A stretch of DNA of 64,000 nt from Branchinecta lynchi (lineage: Eukaryota > Arthropoda > Branchiopoda > Anostraca > Branchinectidae). The translations under genes and the position numbers were made by a program. The DNA is taken from NCBI GenBank assembly GCA_023053575.1, contig JAKZAP010000004.1, positions 18,735,624 to 18,799,623 of the forward strand, written 5' to 3'. This document shows positions 9,324 through 19,718 of the stretch, in pieces. The notes under the pieces were generated by a model that was not told the origin of the DNA, did no database searches, and was given only the letters and a program-made list of their open reading frames with translations. The stretch's first letter is position 1. Each line of letters opens with the position of its first letter.

Positions 9324-10220
9324 TATAAGGCGTCTGTCACCCAATTAGAAGGGTGATGGGGAATTAGTAAGCTTCAACTTAGAAGTAAATAAGAATAAAA
9401 AACTAATTATTAATTAGTTACCGTCAGAAGAAGATAGATAGCGTGGTTTACCCCAGGCCTTATAAGTCCAAAAAGAGAAATAATAATAATAATAACGAGA
9501 AGAAACCAAGAGTCTCAACATAGTCGTTACTTTCAGGGATATTCATAATTTTATTGACAAATCGCTGAACAGGATTTCTTTTAACTTAAAGATACTTTGA
9601 AAAGAAAATTCAACTACCGAGCATTACAAAAATTAGCACTTGGATAATGATCTCTTCCACTTATAAAGCTTTATCTGAAACAATTGACCGTATTGTCCGG
9701 GAGACCGGATGCCGGTCCAAGGACCAAGCGCCACCGGGAACCCGTACACCATTCGGCCTTTCTAACTGAATTTAACTTTCTGTTTATGTGACCTTATTAT
9801 CTGGGAGAACGGATGCCGGTCCAAGGACCAAGCGCCACCGGGAACCCAGACGCCATTCGGCCATTCTAATTGAACTTAAAACTTTTCACAGCACTATCGC
9901 CTGATACACGATTATAAATACAGAATTAAAACTACCTGGGTGACAAGTATGCCGACGCTCACTGCTCTATCACAAATCACTCCTCATTCCCCACTGACTC
10001 TTTCTTCACCCAAATTCTGCCTCAACGACTCAGATCAAGCACAACCCCCTGTTTACAGACTCTTTTATCTTAATTCTGCGAATGCTACGAATATACGGCG
10101 TCCCCTGTTTGTGAAGAACCTTATCTTGAGTCTGGAAAGTTTCACCCCTTATGCCAATAAAACTTTAACAATGCCCTTGTTGCTGCGGCTAATAATATTT
10201 TTCTATACAGGAAGCTTACA
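9324..10220 (-). repeat. 5' LTR of the provirus
   Basis: Partner of 3268-4166, with the same ends, the same 104 bp internal duplication and only scattered differences (for example around 9398-9415, one T/A near 9600 and one C/T near 10177). It would carry the promoter of the element, reading leftward. Confidence 0.85.
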
Positions 10221-10454
10221 AGTTCCAGAATTCGGCCGAAACCGGGAAATTGGCAGAAGTAAGGCAGGCAGTTTTCGTCAAAACAGATATGAAGATGATT
10301 AAATGATTAGCTTTTTGGCCTTAATCTGTTTCTGAATTTTAATAGTAAAAATGTTCAAAGAATCTGGCGAAGACTGGATCTGGCGAAAACAAGACCCAGT
10401 TGTCTGGATCAAATATTGCATTTCTGGGATCCCAGCGAAACCTTTGGTCTTGTT
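10221..10454 (+). repeat. R1 repeat, copy b (partial), right flank of the provirus
   Basis: The sequence from AGTTCCAGAATTCGGCCG to CCTTTGGTCTTGTT matches the R1 pieces at 1725-1790 and 3107-3267 left of the provirus. It shares variants such as GAAGATGATTAAATGATTAG that other R1 copies lack. It has no LINE, so it shows the pre-insertion state of that site apart from a small deletion. Confidence 0.75.
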
Positions 10455-10639
10455 AGTAGAGAGAACGATATCCTCACTCAGCACTCGAATACAGCCCAGG
10501 GATAGTTCTTGCGGTAAACTAGTACTATTGATTCAATTGGGCTATTGCTTTTTGAGGTAGCATCCTCTTTCGACGTCAAGCTTTAGCTGATATTTTGTTT
10601 CTTTATGTCATTTCCTGTCAGTTGGTTCCGTGATCACGA

Positions 10640-10740
10640 ATACTCTTGATGACTAACCCTTAGTATCGGCGTATTTTCTACGTACGCAAAATCGCCGTGT
10701 GCCTATCCAAGAACCAGAAACGTCACCACAGCAAGCGTTG
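10640..10740 (-). repeat. R3 repeat, copy a
   Basis: The minus strand contains GTGGTGACGTTTCTGG followed by AGTTAGTCATCAAGAG and TATT, recurring at 13315-13425 and 22303-22395 on the plus strand. It is a short dispersed repeat of about 100 bp with no recognisable RNA polymerase III boxes that I can see. It sits directly before a LINE fragment. Confidence 0.6.
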
Positions 10741-11333
10741 CTGATCGACGTACATAATGCAGGTCTTTCGTACATATGGAATGAAGGAAAAGGGCCGGAA
10801 GGAGACCCGACTAGCTTCATACGTGAATTCACAAGAGTGTTAGAAGAACAAGAGATTCAGGCTTGGTACGAACGGACACAAAATTCAGATACATTAAAAT
10901 ATTACAAAGAAGTTAAGCAGATTTTCGGAATGGAATTTTACTTCAAGCTATACCTACCGGCGGAGAGCCTGCGCCTGTGGTTTCAGCTACGAGCGAACTG
11001 CCTGCCAGTACGTGGTCGGAGTAATTGGGATTTTAAGATCCCAAATAGTAAGCGACAATGCCCTGTGTTTTAATACAGAGGAAGAGGGCTATTTTCTGGT
11101 TGAATGCGAGCAACTCTCAGACCTCAGGAGACACTTTCTTAATGGGTATACTATCAAGTTCCCCGATATTCTTGAAACAAAAAATAAAGCTAAGATACTT
11201 AAAATATGCCAATTCTTAAAGAGTGTACTAGTTAAATAAAGATAAGTATTGAGTGATGTAAAGTGTATTGTAACTTATGTATTTTGTACGGCCAATTGGC
11301 TATTAAATATATTCATTCGTTCATTCATTCATA
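10741..11333 (+). pseudogene. LINE 3' fragment, frameshifted, with (CATT)n tail
   Basis: The translation aligns with the C-terminal third of the LINE at 1778-2962: a W-NEGKGPEGD block parallels WCEGHGPGATEG, EEQEIQAW parallels QDQEIQKW, and FGMEFYFK parallels WGLEMFFK. The zinc-knuckle region is broken by a single-base frameshift near 11062-11075; the reading continues in another frame through EEEGYFLVECEQLSDLR to a stop at 11237-11239. The 3' UTR contains a GCCAATTGGC hairpin and ends in TTCATTCGTTCATTCATTCAT. It is a dead 5'-truncated copy of a related but not identical element. Confidence 0.8.
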
Positions 11334-11637
11334 GTATTTGAGTCACTTTCGAGGATTTGCTTGGATCACATTTCTTGTTCTTCCCTAGGATCACCGGCGC
11401 GTTTTGGAGATGATCATTTAGAGTTTTAGGGTATTTCAGCCGGGCTAGGAGATGAAAGCTGGTGGAAGTATTGCCGAAGCTTTAGTCAGGTAGCAGCTGA
11501 AATGGACTTCGGCATCTTAGCTCATAGCATTGTAAATATGTACAAATCTGCTTCTACTGTATCATCCTACTCGCCCACGCACGAACTTCCAGGTCTTGTT
11601 TTGTTTTTTTAATATTCACGGTCACGTGCTGACAATG

Positions 11638-12507
11638 AAAACAAGACCAAAGGTTTCGATAGGATCCCAAAAATTCAATATCTGATCCAGACAACTGGGT
11701 CTTGTCTTCACCAGATCCAGTCTTCGCCAGACTCCTTGAACGTTTTTACTATTAAAATTCAGTAACAGATTAGGGCCAAATAGCTAATCATCTGAGAAAA
11801 CCAAGTTCAGATATGGATTCAGCATGTGTGTTTACCCCTATAAGTCATATCTGTTTGTTTACCCCTATCAGTCATATCTGTTTTGACGAAAGCTTCGTTC
11901 CACTTCTTCCAATTTCCCGGTTTCGGCCGGCGAAAAAAGAAAGCTCAAAGACGAACCCAGGGTATCTTCTTTCCTCAATAATTAACATCTAATCAACTTC
12001 AAATAAAATTTAACTTATACAAAATTTTCCGACTCTAGCCGGGTTCCGGTCGAACTATATGTCCGGGTGAAAACTGATTGTCACACACGGATTCGGCGTC
12101 TCTTCTTACCCCTGAATACAGTTTCGAATCAACTACAAATAAAACTTCAGCTTTTAACAATTTTCCGGTTTTGGCCGGATTCCGGGCGCACTACATGTTC
12201 GATGACAAAATGGTTTTCACCATCGTGTTCAGCATGTCTTCTTACCCCATAATCGACTATCACATTAGCTGTTTCAAAATATGTTGTTTGCCCCTTAATT
12301 TGAACCCCCTCCCCCACCCCTAAATGTAGGGCTAAAAAGCCTATCTACGAACTCGACTGGTCCGATGACCCAACGAATCCTCACACCAAGTTTCATCAAA
12401 ATATCTCATTCCCTTCGAGAGCTTACAGACGGACGAACAGACGGACAGACGGACAACTTTTGCGATGTCATAGGTATCCCTCCACTTACGTTTTGGGATC
12501 CCAAAAA
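11638..12507 (-). repeat. R1 repeat, copy c (most complete)
   Basis: In reverse orientation this copy runs from AACAAGACCAAAGGTTTCG to GTTTTGGGATCCCAAAAAC with no large insertion, giving a length of about 870 bp. It contains two to three of the ~119 bp units, TTTGCGATGTCATAGG and GATGAAACTTGG (as its complement), and a partial duplication of TTACCCCTATAAGTCATATC. Both ends carry GGATCCCAAAAA, so the ends are related as near-inverted palindromes. Confidence 0.75.
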
Positions 12508-13314
12508 CTCATATAGCTGTATTAGGGTTGAAGAGTCTTGCTAATTGTCACGCGCGATAAAAACTAACTTCAGCCTACAAAGCTTTCACGATGCACATGT
12601 ACTGCGAGACAACTGGAGTTAAACTCCCGATGCGAGGGAAACAAAAATAGTTTAAAACACCCACAATTGTCACTTTCAAGTTAAGTATTTCCGCTTTGCC
12701 ATAATATTTCATATGACTAAGTCTAAAAACCGCCAGTGATCCTAGCGAAGAACAAAAAATGTCACCCAAGCGAATCCTAAAATTGACTCAAATCCTAGGT
12801 AGAACGTGTCCGAATCCGAAACGAACGAAAATGATGAACTAATTCAGGATTTTATGCAGCATTTCGCTTTCGGACTTAAATTTTCGCTCAATTAATCCAG
12901 CATTAATTCAGCATAAAATTCATCGACAAATTCAGCAAGAATGCTAAATTTTATGCTGAATTTTCAAGAAGAAACTGGGGAGTATGGCGATTCTCTCAGT
13001 GTTTTCGGCGGCAAACATAACAAATTCAAAAAGACAACTGACAATTTGTCAAACATTCCAAATTCTAAGACAACTGGTTATCATGGCCAACGAGGAAAGG
13101 AAAGATAAGAACATAGAAGGTTGGATATCAGTAGCTGATCCATTTTGTCAGCTTTATACAGCTAGTTCTTTTTTCTTCTTCTTCTTCCTGACTTAGAAAT
13201 TTGGTATTCTAGAAGTGTCAGAGAAGAAAAAAAGGTAACAGCTTTCGGACAAAAAAGAAAAAGAAAATGCAGCATTTACAGCACCAAAAGCCTTTCGGAC
13301 ACGTTCGTAAACAA
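12508..13314. other. No gene; short inverted AT-rich repeats
   Basis: About 12850-12970 contains several inverted copies of ATTCAGCATAAAATT, able to fold into an AT-rich hairpin. Open frames here are short and low in complexity. I see no exon. Confidence 0.45.
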
Positions 13315-13425
13315 ACAACAGCGTGTGTTGTGGTGACGTTTCTGGCTCTTCGTTGGGAGCGCTGCGATTCTTCATCGGTACTAAGAGTTAGTCATCAAGA
13401 ATACTCTTTAGTACTACGCATCTGA
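13315..13425 (+). repeat. R3 repeat, copy b
   Basis: Contains GTGGTGACGTTTCTGGCTC and GAGTTAGTCATCAAGAATAC, matching 22303-22395 in the same orientation and 10640-10740 in reverse. Nearby at 13537-13560 is a perfect 9 bp stem GCGGCTACG/CGTAGCCGC with a 6 nt loop. Confidence 0.6.
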
Positions 13426-14120
13426 GCGTTTCGTAGGAAAATTAGGCTATAGAATTTTAAAAGTAGATGTATTCTGCGTAACTAGATTTAACCGCAGAAA
13501 AGTACATAATTGCTAGATGATTGGAGTTTCGCTTTGGCGGCTACGAATCACCGTAGCCGCAGTGACACTCCCTCGCATAATGATTTTAATTAAGAAAGAC
13601 GCGCTCGCTTATGTCGCCTAAAGCTTGGTCCTCACAGAACGCGATTTTCTTCCACGATGTGAACAATATTCGACTTGGAGCTTAAATGGCGCGGCGCGAA
13701 TTTTTTGCTATCGACGCCGGATTCGCATAGGCGAATGCGAACCCGCGTTCTATGGGCACAAAGCTTTAGTGTACTATGGTAAACAATAATGTTCTGTGCC
13801 GGTGTTCCCTCCCTGTTCGTAATAATACAGTTGTAGGACTTCTTGTATACAGCTCGTCAGCCTCGTCGTCAGCTTTCGACTGTAGCCAAGCCAATAGTAG
13901 GTCTATCGAAAATACAATCGTTTTCCACAAACTGGGCGATAGAAAATATGATATACACTGGAAATCTTGACTGGGATTAATCTCGTCTCTAAAAAGATAA
14001 TCGTATCTCTGATTCGGATTAATCTTATCTCAGTAGTGATAAGGTTTCCCAGTTGCAAATGCTCCTCATCTCTTTCAAAAATCATGGACAACAGGACCCA
14101 ACCACCGCACGACGTCGTCC

Positions 14121-14252
14121 ACTGCTTCCTGACCGAAGATTGAAAACTAAGTGTCTTTTTCTGTGTGTTTATGTGTTTTGTTTATTTTCTTCACTTACTC
14201 CGCCTTTTCAAAATGGCGGGTCATAAATAAATTACTTACTTACTTACTTACT
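14121..14252 (+). mobile_element. LINE 3' end with (TTAC)n tail, copy 1
   Basis: This 130 bp segment matches 16625-16768: ACTGCTTCCTGACCGAAG, a T-rich UTR, then a CCGCC/GGCGG stem-loop, TCATAAATAAA and a (TTAC)n tail. Only the 3' UTR remains. The two copies share the whole UTR, so they come from one LINE family, truncated at nearly the same point. Confidence 0.75.
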
Positions 14253-14352
14253 GCAGTTAACTTTAATCCTTACTCGGAGAAACTTTTTACAGTGTATGGT
14301 AGATGGCTCTCACACAGTAGGCTATCGTAACTAAAATGAATGACACACTTAC

Positions 14353-14543
14353 TATTTTTGGACTTCCTGAGGTCTATGCCACCCATCGTATATTCCAGTG
14401 AGACCTTGATCTTCTTCGGTAGTAAACATCCAGAATGCACTGACAAATCAACCGGCTCCATTTGCGTCGGGAGACATTCAGCTTCTTTTACTTCCATGAG
14501 TTGCATCTGACCTGTCTTCGAAATCCGATGATGCAGCAAGCAC
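14353..14543 (-). CDS. Candidate exon with PVDLS motif (KLF3/8/12-like)
   Basis: On the minus strand a good acceptor (CCCTTTTGTAG) and a consensus donor (GTAAGT at 14352-14347) bound 191 bp that is open in one frame. It encodes about 63 residues including QMEPVDLSVH. PVDLS is the CtBP-binding motif, and the EPVDLS context with flanking hydrophilic residues resembles the repression region of Kruppel-like factors 3, 8 and 12. The first base completes a codon from an upstream exon and the last codon is split after one base. No zinc-finger exon is visible in the window, so the gene identity rests on a short motif. The remaining exons would lie across long introns, with any downstream exons to the left. 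Confidence 0.45.
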
Positions 14544-15216
14544 CTACAAAAGGGCCAATATCTAAGTAAATAATGGGAAAAAGAGACCTTCTGCTAATAA
14601 CAAATAAAACTTCGTGATGGATCGATTCAAAGCGGACCGCCATCTCCCACATTTTACATAGCTAATCAAATGAGGGGCTTGTACTATAGGTGGTAAAATG
14701 GTGAGTTGTAAATCTGCTATATCCAGGAAATGCGTCGTACGGTAGTAGGTTGTGTAGGTGTTATTTTATGTATTACCTGAACCCGAGTGTTCGCCTCATT
14801 TACCGTGTAATGTTGGTTAGAAGCCATTTTTGGCGTTATTTATAGGAGCTCGCATAGGGCTGCAAGTGTCGTAACCTATTGTGGTTGTTTTTACGTACGT
14901 ACCAGCTAAGGTTTTATGTTTGTGTGTGAAGATCAAGGGGCAAATGTACCTGCCAAGCATGTAGTTGGCAGACATGACGGCGTTATAACAATGGTAGCAC
15001 TTTCATCTGAAATCAACTAGTGAGATATTCTGCATCCGACTTTATATTCCAGTTGTTGGGATACGAACACCAAGAGTTCATAAAACTCGGAATTGTCATC
15101 TTACTTGTACGAGCCGTCAAAATTTGTGACGGGCGCTCACTCAGAAATGTTGCATTTGCTCTTACCACCCATCAAATTTCACTAGAACTGGAGCACTTTT
15201 GGAAAATATCTGGTAG

Positions 15217-15407
15217 CAGGCCCGTATCCAGGAATTTATTTCGGCGGGGGGGGGGGGGTGCCTTTCGGTTTTTTTTTGCCTGCTGGTCGGACAAAACAGT
15301 GCAAAAAACACACAGATCAGAGGGAAAAGCCTATACAAATCGTTAATTTTGTATATTTCGGGGGGTGGGGGGGGGGTCAAACCCTACTCCCCCTGGACAC
15401 GGCCTTG
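15217..15407 (+). mobile_element. R7 hAT-type MITE, copy a
   Basis: Starts CAGGCCCGTATCCAGG and ends GGACACGGCCTTG as inverted ends, flanked by TCTGGTAG and TCCGGTAG (8 bp, one mismatch). The interior has GCCTGCTGGTCGGACAAA and long G runs. Size, ends and 8 bp target duplication fit a non-autonomous hAT element. Two more copies lie at 23690-23862 and 54961-55136. Confidence 0.85.
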
Positions 15408-15489
15408 TCCGGTAGCTCCCTCAAACTCCCCCGCCGACGCTGGATCCAGTCCGAAGCTCAAAATCGCTAATCTAGGACCAAAGCCGTAT

Positions 15490-15700
15490 ATTCTTCTGCC
15501 CCCTCACGATAATCGTATCCGGTAAAATAAGATTTCGTTCGATTCGTTGAGATTTGGGCCGAGTTATTTTTACGCATGGCAAGTTTCGTTACTCTAGCTT
15601 AGTGGAAGTGTCCGAACTAGCAGAAACAAAACAGAGGGACAAATTGACGAAGGACATATATTACGATCCCTATATGGCACTTCCGAAGGCAGCCAATGCT
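15490..15700 (-). repeat. R2 element, copy E (left-end fragment)
   Basis: The reverse complement matches the left 200 bp of R2: CCTTCGG-loop, AAGTGCCATATAGGGATCG, then TGCTAGTTCGGACACTTCC and a diverged GATGAAACTTGG. The outer hairpin arm is eroded. No tandem body is present. Confidence 0.65.
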
Positions 15701-16039
15701 GTAAAAACCGTACAGAATATTTCTGGACCGAGACACCGGGTAACTAGGAACCTCGAATGGCTTTATCAGTGAAAGAAATTCAAACCCCAAGCCCTTCTCC
15801 ACAACAAAACTAAGTTAATCAAAATGTGAAAAGTCAATGACCAAATCGCGTAGCAGAAACAGCACTCATGTCCAAAATGAAATCCCAGCCACAGCTTTAA
15901 CGCAGATCAATTCCGACGTAGTAACTCACCAGATAAAATGCTTACAGTTGCCAAAATTTCCGTTTTCCTACCTTAAGCCTGAAGAGGACCATTGCCAAAA
16001 AGGACACAAACATAACTAGAATAAATCGCAGCTGACTTC

Positions 16040-16131
16040 TGCGATTGGCGCAGTCAAATATGATTTGTTGTGTTTTCTTCATATGGTTCTACTGTATGCC
16101 CTTTCGGCTGTAATAAACATTATTATTATTA
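16040..16131 (+). mobile_element. LINE 3' end with (ATT)n tail
   Basis: A GCCCTTTCGGC hairpin is followed by TGTAATAAACATTATTATTATT. This is the same layout as other LINE ends here (hairpin, AATAAA-like, short tandem tail). No coding remnant is recognisable upstream. Confidence 0.55.
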
Positions 16132-16624
16132 CATGTCGGTTGTTCTTTGATCGGAAGTTCGGTTGATTGGTTACTCTGCTCAGTGCCAGGGTTTTTTACC
16201 AGTGATTTGCATATCTTTACTTTCGTGATGGTGTAATATCTTCATCTGCACAATCGGGAAAAGTTAATTCAATTCTTTGTCGGAGGTAAAGCGAACAATT
16301 GTACGAGCTAGTCAGTGTCATCAATCCGCCATATAAATAACAATCAAAGGAAATTATCCCCAATTACATACTCGGTTGGTTATCTTTGAAGAGGAATAAC
16401 CGCAACTGTAGGATGTCTTCCCCCTTATCCTTTCTGAAGCTGAACTTCTGTTTGTCCGTTGCCTCATTGAACGTATGACACTTTGTAGCTGAAATTCGTA
16501 TCGAAGTCTGGACATGTTTATCTTAATCCAATTTTCAGCTTTTGCTTCATACAAACATAGGCCTACCCATCGTTGTTGCCAACCATAAAGAAGAGAAAAG
16601 ACTTTAACATCAGATATTATATTC

Positions 16625-16768
16625 TACTGCTTCCTGACCGAAGATTGAAAATTAAGTGTCTTCTTCTGCGTGTTTATGTGTTTCGTTTATTTTGTTTATT
16701 TTCTTCATTTACTCCGCCTTTTTCAAAATGGCGGGTCATAAATAAATTACTTACTTACTTACTTACTT
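16625..16768 (+). mobile_element. LINE 3' end with (TTAC)n tail, copy 2
   Basis: Same family as 14121-14252, with a 10 bp duplication (TTTTGTTTAT) in the UTR and the same hairpin and tail. Flanking sequence differs, so it is an independent insertion or a templated copy. Confidence 0.75.
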
Positions 16769-17183
16769 TAGCATCAGATATTAGTGTGCTCCACAGCAAT
16801 ACGTTTCAAGCACGCTAGAAAACAACAACGAAAAAAGACATTCAAAATATTCTCAAAGATTAACTGTTTTCAAGATAACGTACCGAATTCACAAATATGC
16901 CAATTATTCACAGAGGATTCGACAAGGTTCTATTAAGAAAGAATTTAGGAATTCTAGCATCGCGAAATCGGGAGAAAAGAGTGATAGCCTATTAGAAACG
17001 GGGTAAACTCTGCAACCCAAAGGAAGATAGATGGATAATCTTTTTATTCGCCAAAACTCGTCATGGCTTACGCCAAATTTGTTTGGTATCGTCATAGATA
17101 CAACCCATGAGCACACACATAAATCACCCCATTTATATAGGCCTACATCGATCATGAATAACTTTTAAATTTAACAGCTCAGC

Positions 17184-17501
17184 TTAAGCTTTTTTATACA
17201 AATTTAAAAAAGAAGGGACAAAACTCTTTGCGCACCTCTGGTGAGCACATTTGATTGGCTGCAACTTTTCAACCGAAGTAGCTATCTTGCGAGGGAGCCT
17301 TTTCGCCAGCTTTTCGGAAGGAAACATGTTTTTATGGATTGAGTGATTCAGAGATTTGACACCACACTCCATGCAGAGTTTCAGCCTTCGTGCATGTAAC
17401 GGGGCGATTTCGAATTTACGTAGCAACTCGTCACAGCACCTCTCGGCCACCTTTGACGCTTCGATTAGGGCTCTTTTTTTCAAGTCGGGCGGTCTTTTCA
17501 A
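17184..17501 (-). CDS. Hypothetical basic ORF without ATG start
   Basis: About 105 codons are open to a stop at 17184, rich in Lys/Arg/Leu with CMECG and CAHQRC pairs of cysteines that might form a zinc site. The frame is open further upstream to about 17555 without a Met, so if real it is an internal or terminal exon; no strong acceptor is obvious. I do not recognise the family. A LINE 3' end on the opposite strand lies directly beside and partly over the upstream part. Confidence 0.25.
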   Translation of the reverse strand: MKRPPDLKKRALIEASKVAERCCDELLRKFEIAPLHARRLKLCMECGVKSLNHSIHKNMFPSEKLAKRLPRKIATSVEKLQPIKCAHQRCAKSFVPSFLNLYKKA

Positions 17502-17529
17502 CCATAAGTACGAAATGTCAAACCTCCCC

Positions 17530-17828
17530 GTATTCCAAATTCAATACAATTCTATTCAATTCAATACCCCAGATGACCCATCTATTCCCCCCTCCACTCC
17601 CGTCTTCCGTGCGTCGGTCCGAGAGGAATACTGGCAATAAGTTTTCCCCATATCCCGCTAATTCTTCTACCCAATTTTTACGTAGTTTCATTCCATCATT
17701 TATTTCTGGTAATTTCTTGTAAGTGTATTAGTTAATTTGTTTCTTGTGTGTCTGAGTATTTTGTAAATTTGTATTCCTTTTCTAGCTTTTAGCTATTCGG
17801 ATTAAACTTGATTGATTGATTGATTGAA
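17530..17828 (+). mobile_element. LINE 3' end with (GATT)n tail
   Basis: A T-rich UTR with a TAGCTTTTAGCTA hairpin is followed by TTAAACTTGATTGATTGATTGATT. The layout matches other LINE ends in the window. The 5' limit is uncertain. Confidence 0.5.
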
Positions 17829-19520
17829 TACAAGTGCATTTCTTTTTTTTCTTTTTTTTTTGTGGAAGGAGATTAAACAGCCCAGAAAATAGAGACTACA
17901 GGCAGGTTTAATAAGAAATACTGTATTTGAAGCCAGTCTTTAACAAGTTGAAGTACTTTTGCAGCTTTACGTAAGCAACTTAAAAAAGAAATCGTTTTTA
18001 CCTTAATATATTAATTGATTGTCCCCACGAAGTGTCTCCTCAAGCAAATTTTACGGAAAAGTATTAAAACCAATACAGTATGACTAATACTTTCCTGCAC
18101 ATGGAAAACCTCGTAGTGGAAGATGATAGGTGGGTTAACCAACATGGAGAGATTGACAGTTTTTGACTCATCACGCAATGTAGAGAAACACGAAAGGAAA
18201 TATGATTTTGGTTTCTTTGTCGTGGTACTCATCCTTGAGCTGTCAGATGCATCCACTACTCTTTTTGTTTATTGTCACCTTCCCCTTTGAAATAAAACAG
18301 CTATGGATATGGCTAATCCACACTCAGGAGTCAGTAGTACACGCAAAATTTTCTGTTTCGTCCAGTTTGATCGTCGTCTGATTGCACATATCTCTCGGTC
18401 GTTTCTGTAGAGGAACAAGATTATCCTAATGCAGCGACATAGTTGTGACTTTTTTTTTCCAGTTTCCAATGGAAGTGCTATTGGGACAAAATAAAATTAA
18501 TTTGTTTGATGAAAATTATTAAAACCGAATCTGTAAATGGCCGTTATGCAGAGGCAAAGAATCTGAATACAAGTAGATGATCAGTAATTCCGTCTGCGCG
18601 CTTATCTTCACTGAGATTCCTTCTTTTCATTTCCATTTTAAAATTACGACCCTGATTTAGCTTTTACCGATTTCGACGCCCACAGTATTAGCACTAGATA
18701 CAAGAGTTGCGTTTTCAGCAATTAGCGTGTTGAACTGGAATCCTAATTCGCTGCGCTGTCTCCTATTTTGAGCGCCCGTCTTTTGCATAAGAGAACCCGG
18801 GGCCGGTACAGGATTTGATACTCTACCGAGGCCGTTTGTGTTTGGGTTCGGTGTTGAACTCGAAAGAAACACGGGAGCTAAAAACGCTTGAAGCCACAGA
18901 ACAAGGAACCCGTGTTAGGATACGCACTGGATGCGCTCCGTAAAAACGACTTGTGACGAACTCGGGTTGAGAATCGCGAGCCTGGAAACGCAACTAAGAA
19001 TTCTTAAAGCACAAGTTGCACTAAATACAGTTTGTCCCAGCAGTCTTAAAAATCTGCTGGGTTTCTCAAAGATTAAACCCTTTCTCGGCTGTTTCCTACC
19101 ACGCTCCTCCCCCTTGGTTTTGATGAGAACACGAAAATAACCGTATAAACGGTATATGTTGCCAATGAGCTCCTCGGAAGCATCAAGCGGTAGCCTGATC
19201 CGCCTCGAGACGGCGTTGTGCCGTTAGGGTGGATAACACTGAAACGGGGAAGTTCGAAATCTATAAGAATGGATGGAACGACCTGCGACCCAGGTCAAGA
19301 CTAAAGCAATTTTGACCCTTAAGAATTTTGACTCTTAAGAATTTTGACCCTTAAGCAATTTTGTACAGCCATTATAGATCATTAAATTTTGAGTTAAATT
19401 TTGGTACCATCTTTTTTTAGCCGGGAAAGTTTTGGCGGGGGGGGGGGTAACCTGATTGGGTTTTGTCCAGACCCTTGAGTATTACCTATTGGACGTGTGT
19501 TTTGTAGATGAAGATTTGTA
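17829..19520. other. No supported gene
   Basis: Mostly AT-rich sequence with homopolymer tracts. A short open frame at 18931-19140 encodes a possible heptad stretch but has no recognisable domain. A G run at 19437-19447 resembles the G tracts inside the hAT-type MITEs, but no matching ends are present. Confidence 0.45.
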
Positions 19521-19718
19521 TACAACGGATACGTTAGCTATGATTCTTCATCAGCGAAATTTCGGCCCTTCTTGGCAAGGGTCCTCGTCAGGCAAACCGA
19601 TTACAGGTTTGATTCCTTCCCCGAAGTTGAACCAGAGGATTGACAGCCTGACGAGGACCCTTGCCAAGAAGGGCCGAAATTTCGCTGATGAAGAATCATA
19701 GCTGACGTATCCGTTGTA
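19521..19718. repeat. 198 bp near-perfect palindrome
   Basis: Arms of about 72 bp begin TACAACGGATACGTTAGC and end with its near complement. They contain TTCGGCCCTTCTTGGCAAGG and face each other across a ~50 bp spacer. A half-copy of the core (CGACCCTTCTTGGCAGGG) occurs at 28487. It would form a long cruciform or hairpin RNA. It is MITE-like, but I see no clear target duplication. Confidence 0.75.

Larger units (their letters stand above)
3268..10220 (-). mobile_element. Endogenous env-bearing LTR retroelement lacking gag-pol
   Basis: Two ~0.9 kb direct repeats bracket an interior with a primer-binding-site candidate, an intact env frame and a polypurine-like tract, all consistent with minus-strand transcription. 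Order 5' to 3' on the minus strand: LTR (10220-9324), PBS, short broken ORF, antisense ORF, R2 insertion (8135-6511), env, purine tract, LTR (4166-3268). Without R2 the element is about 5.3 kb, and I find no reverse transcriptase, integrase or protease motif. It is therefore a defective, non-autonomous provirus or an env-only derivative. The LTRs differ at only a handful of positions plus one small rearranged patch near 3345, so integration looks recent. No clean target duplication is visible at the outer LTR edges. Confidence 0.8.
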
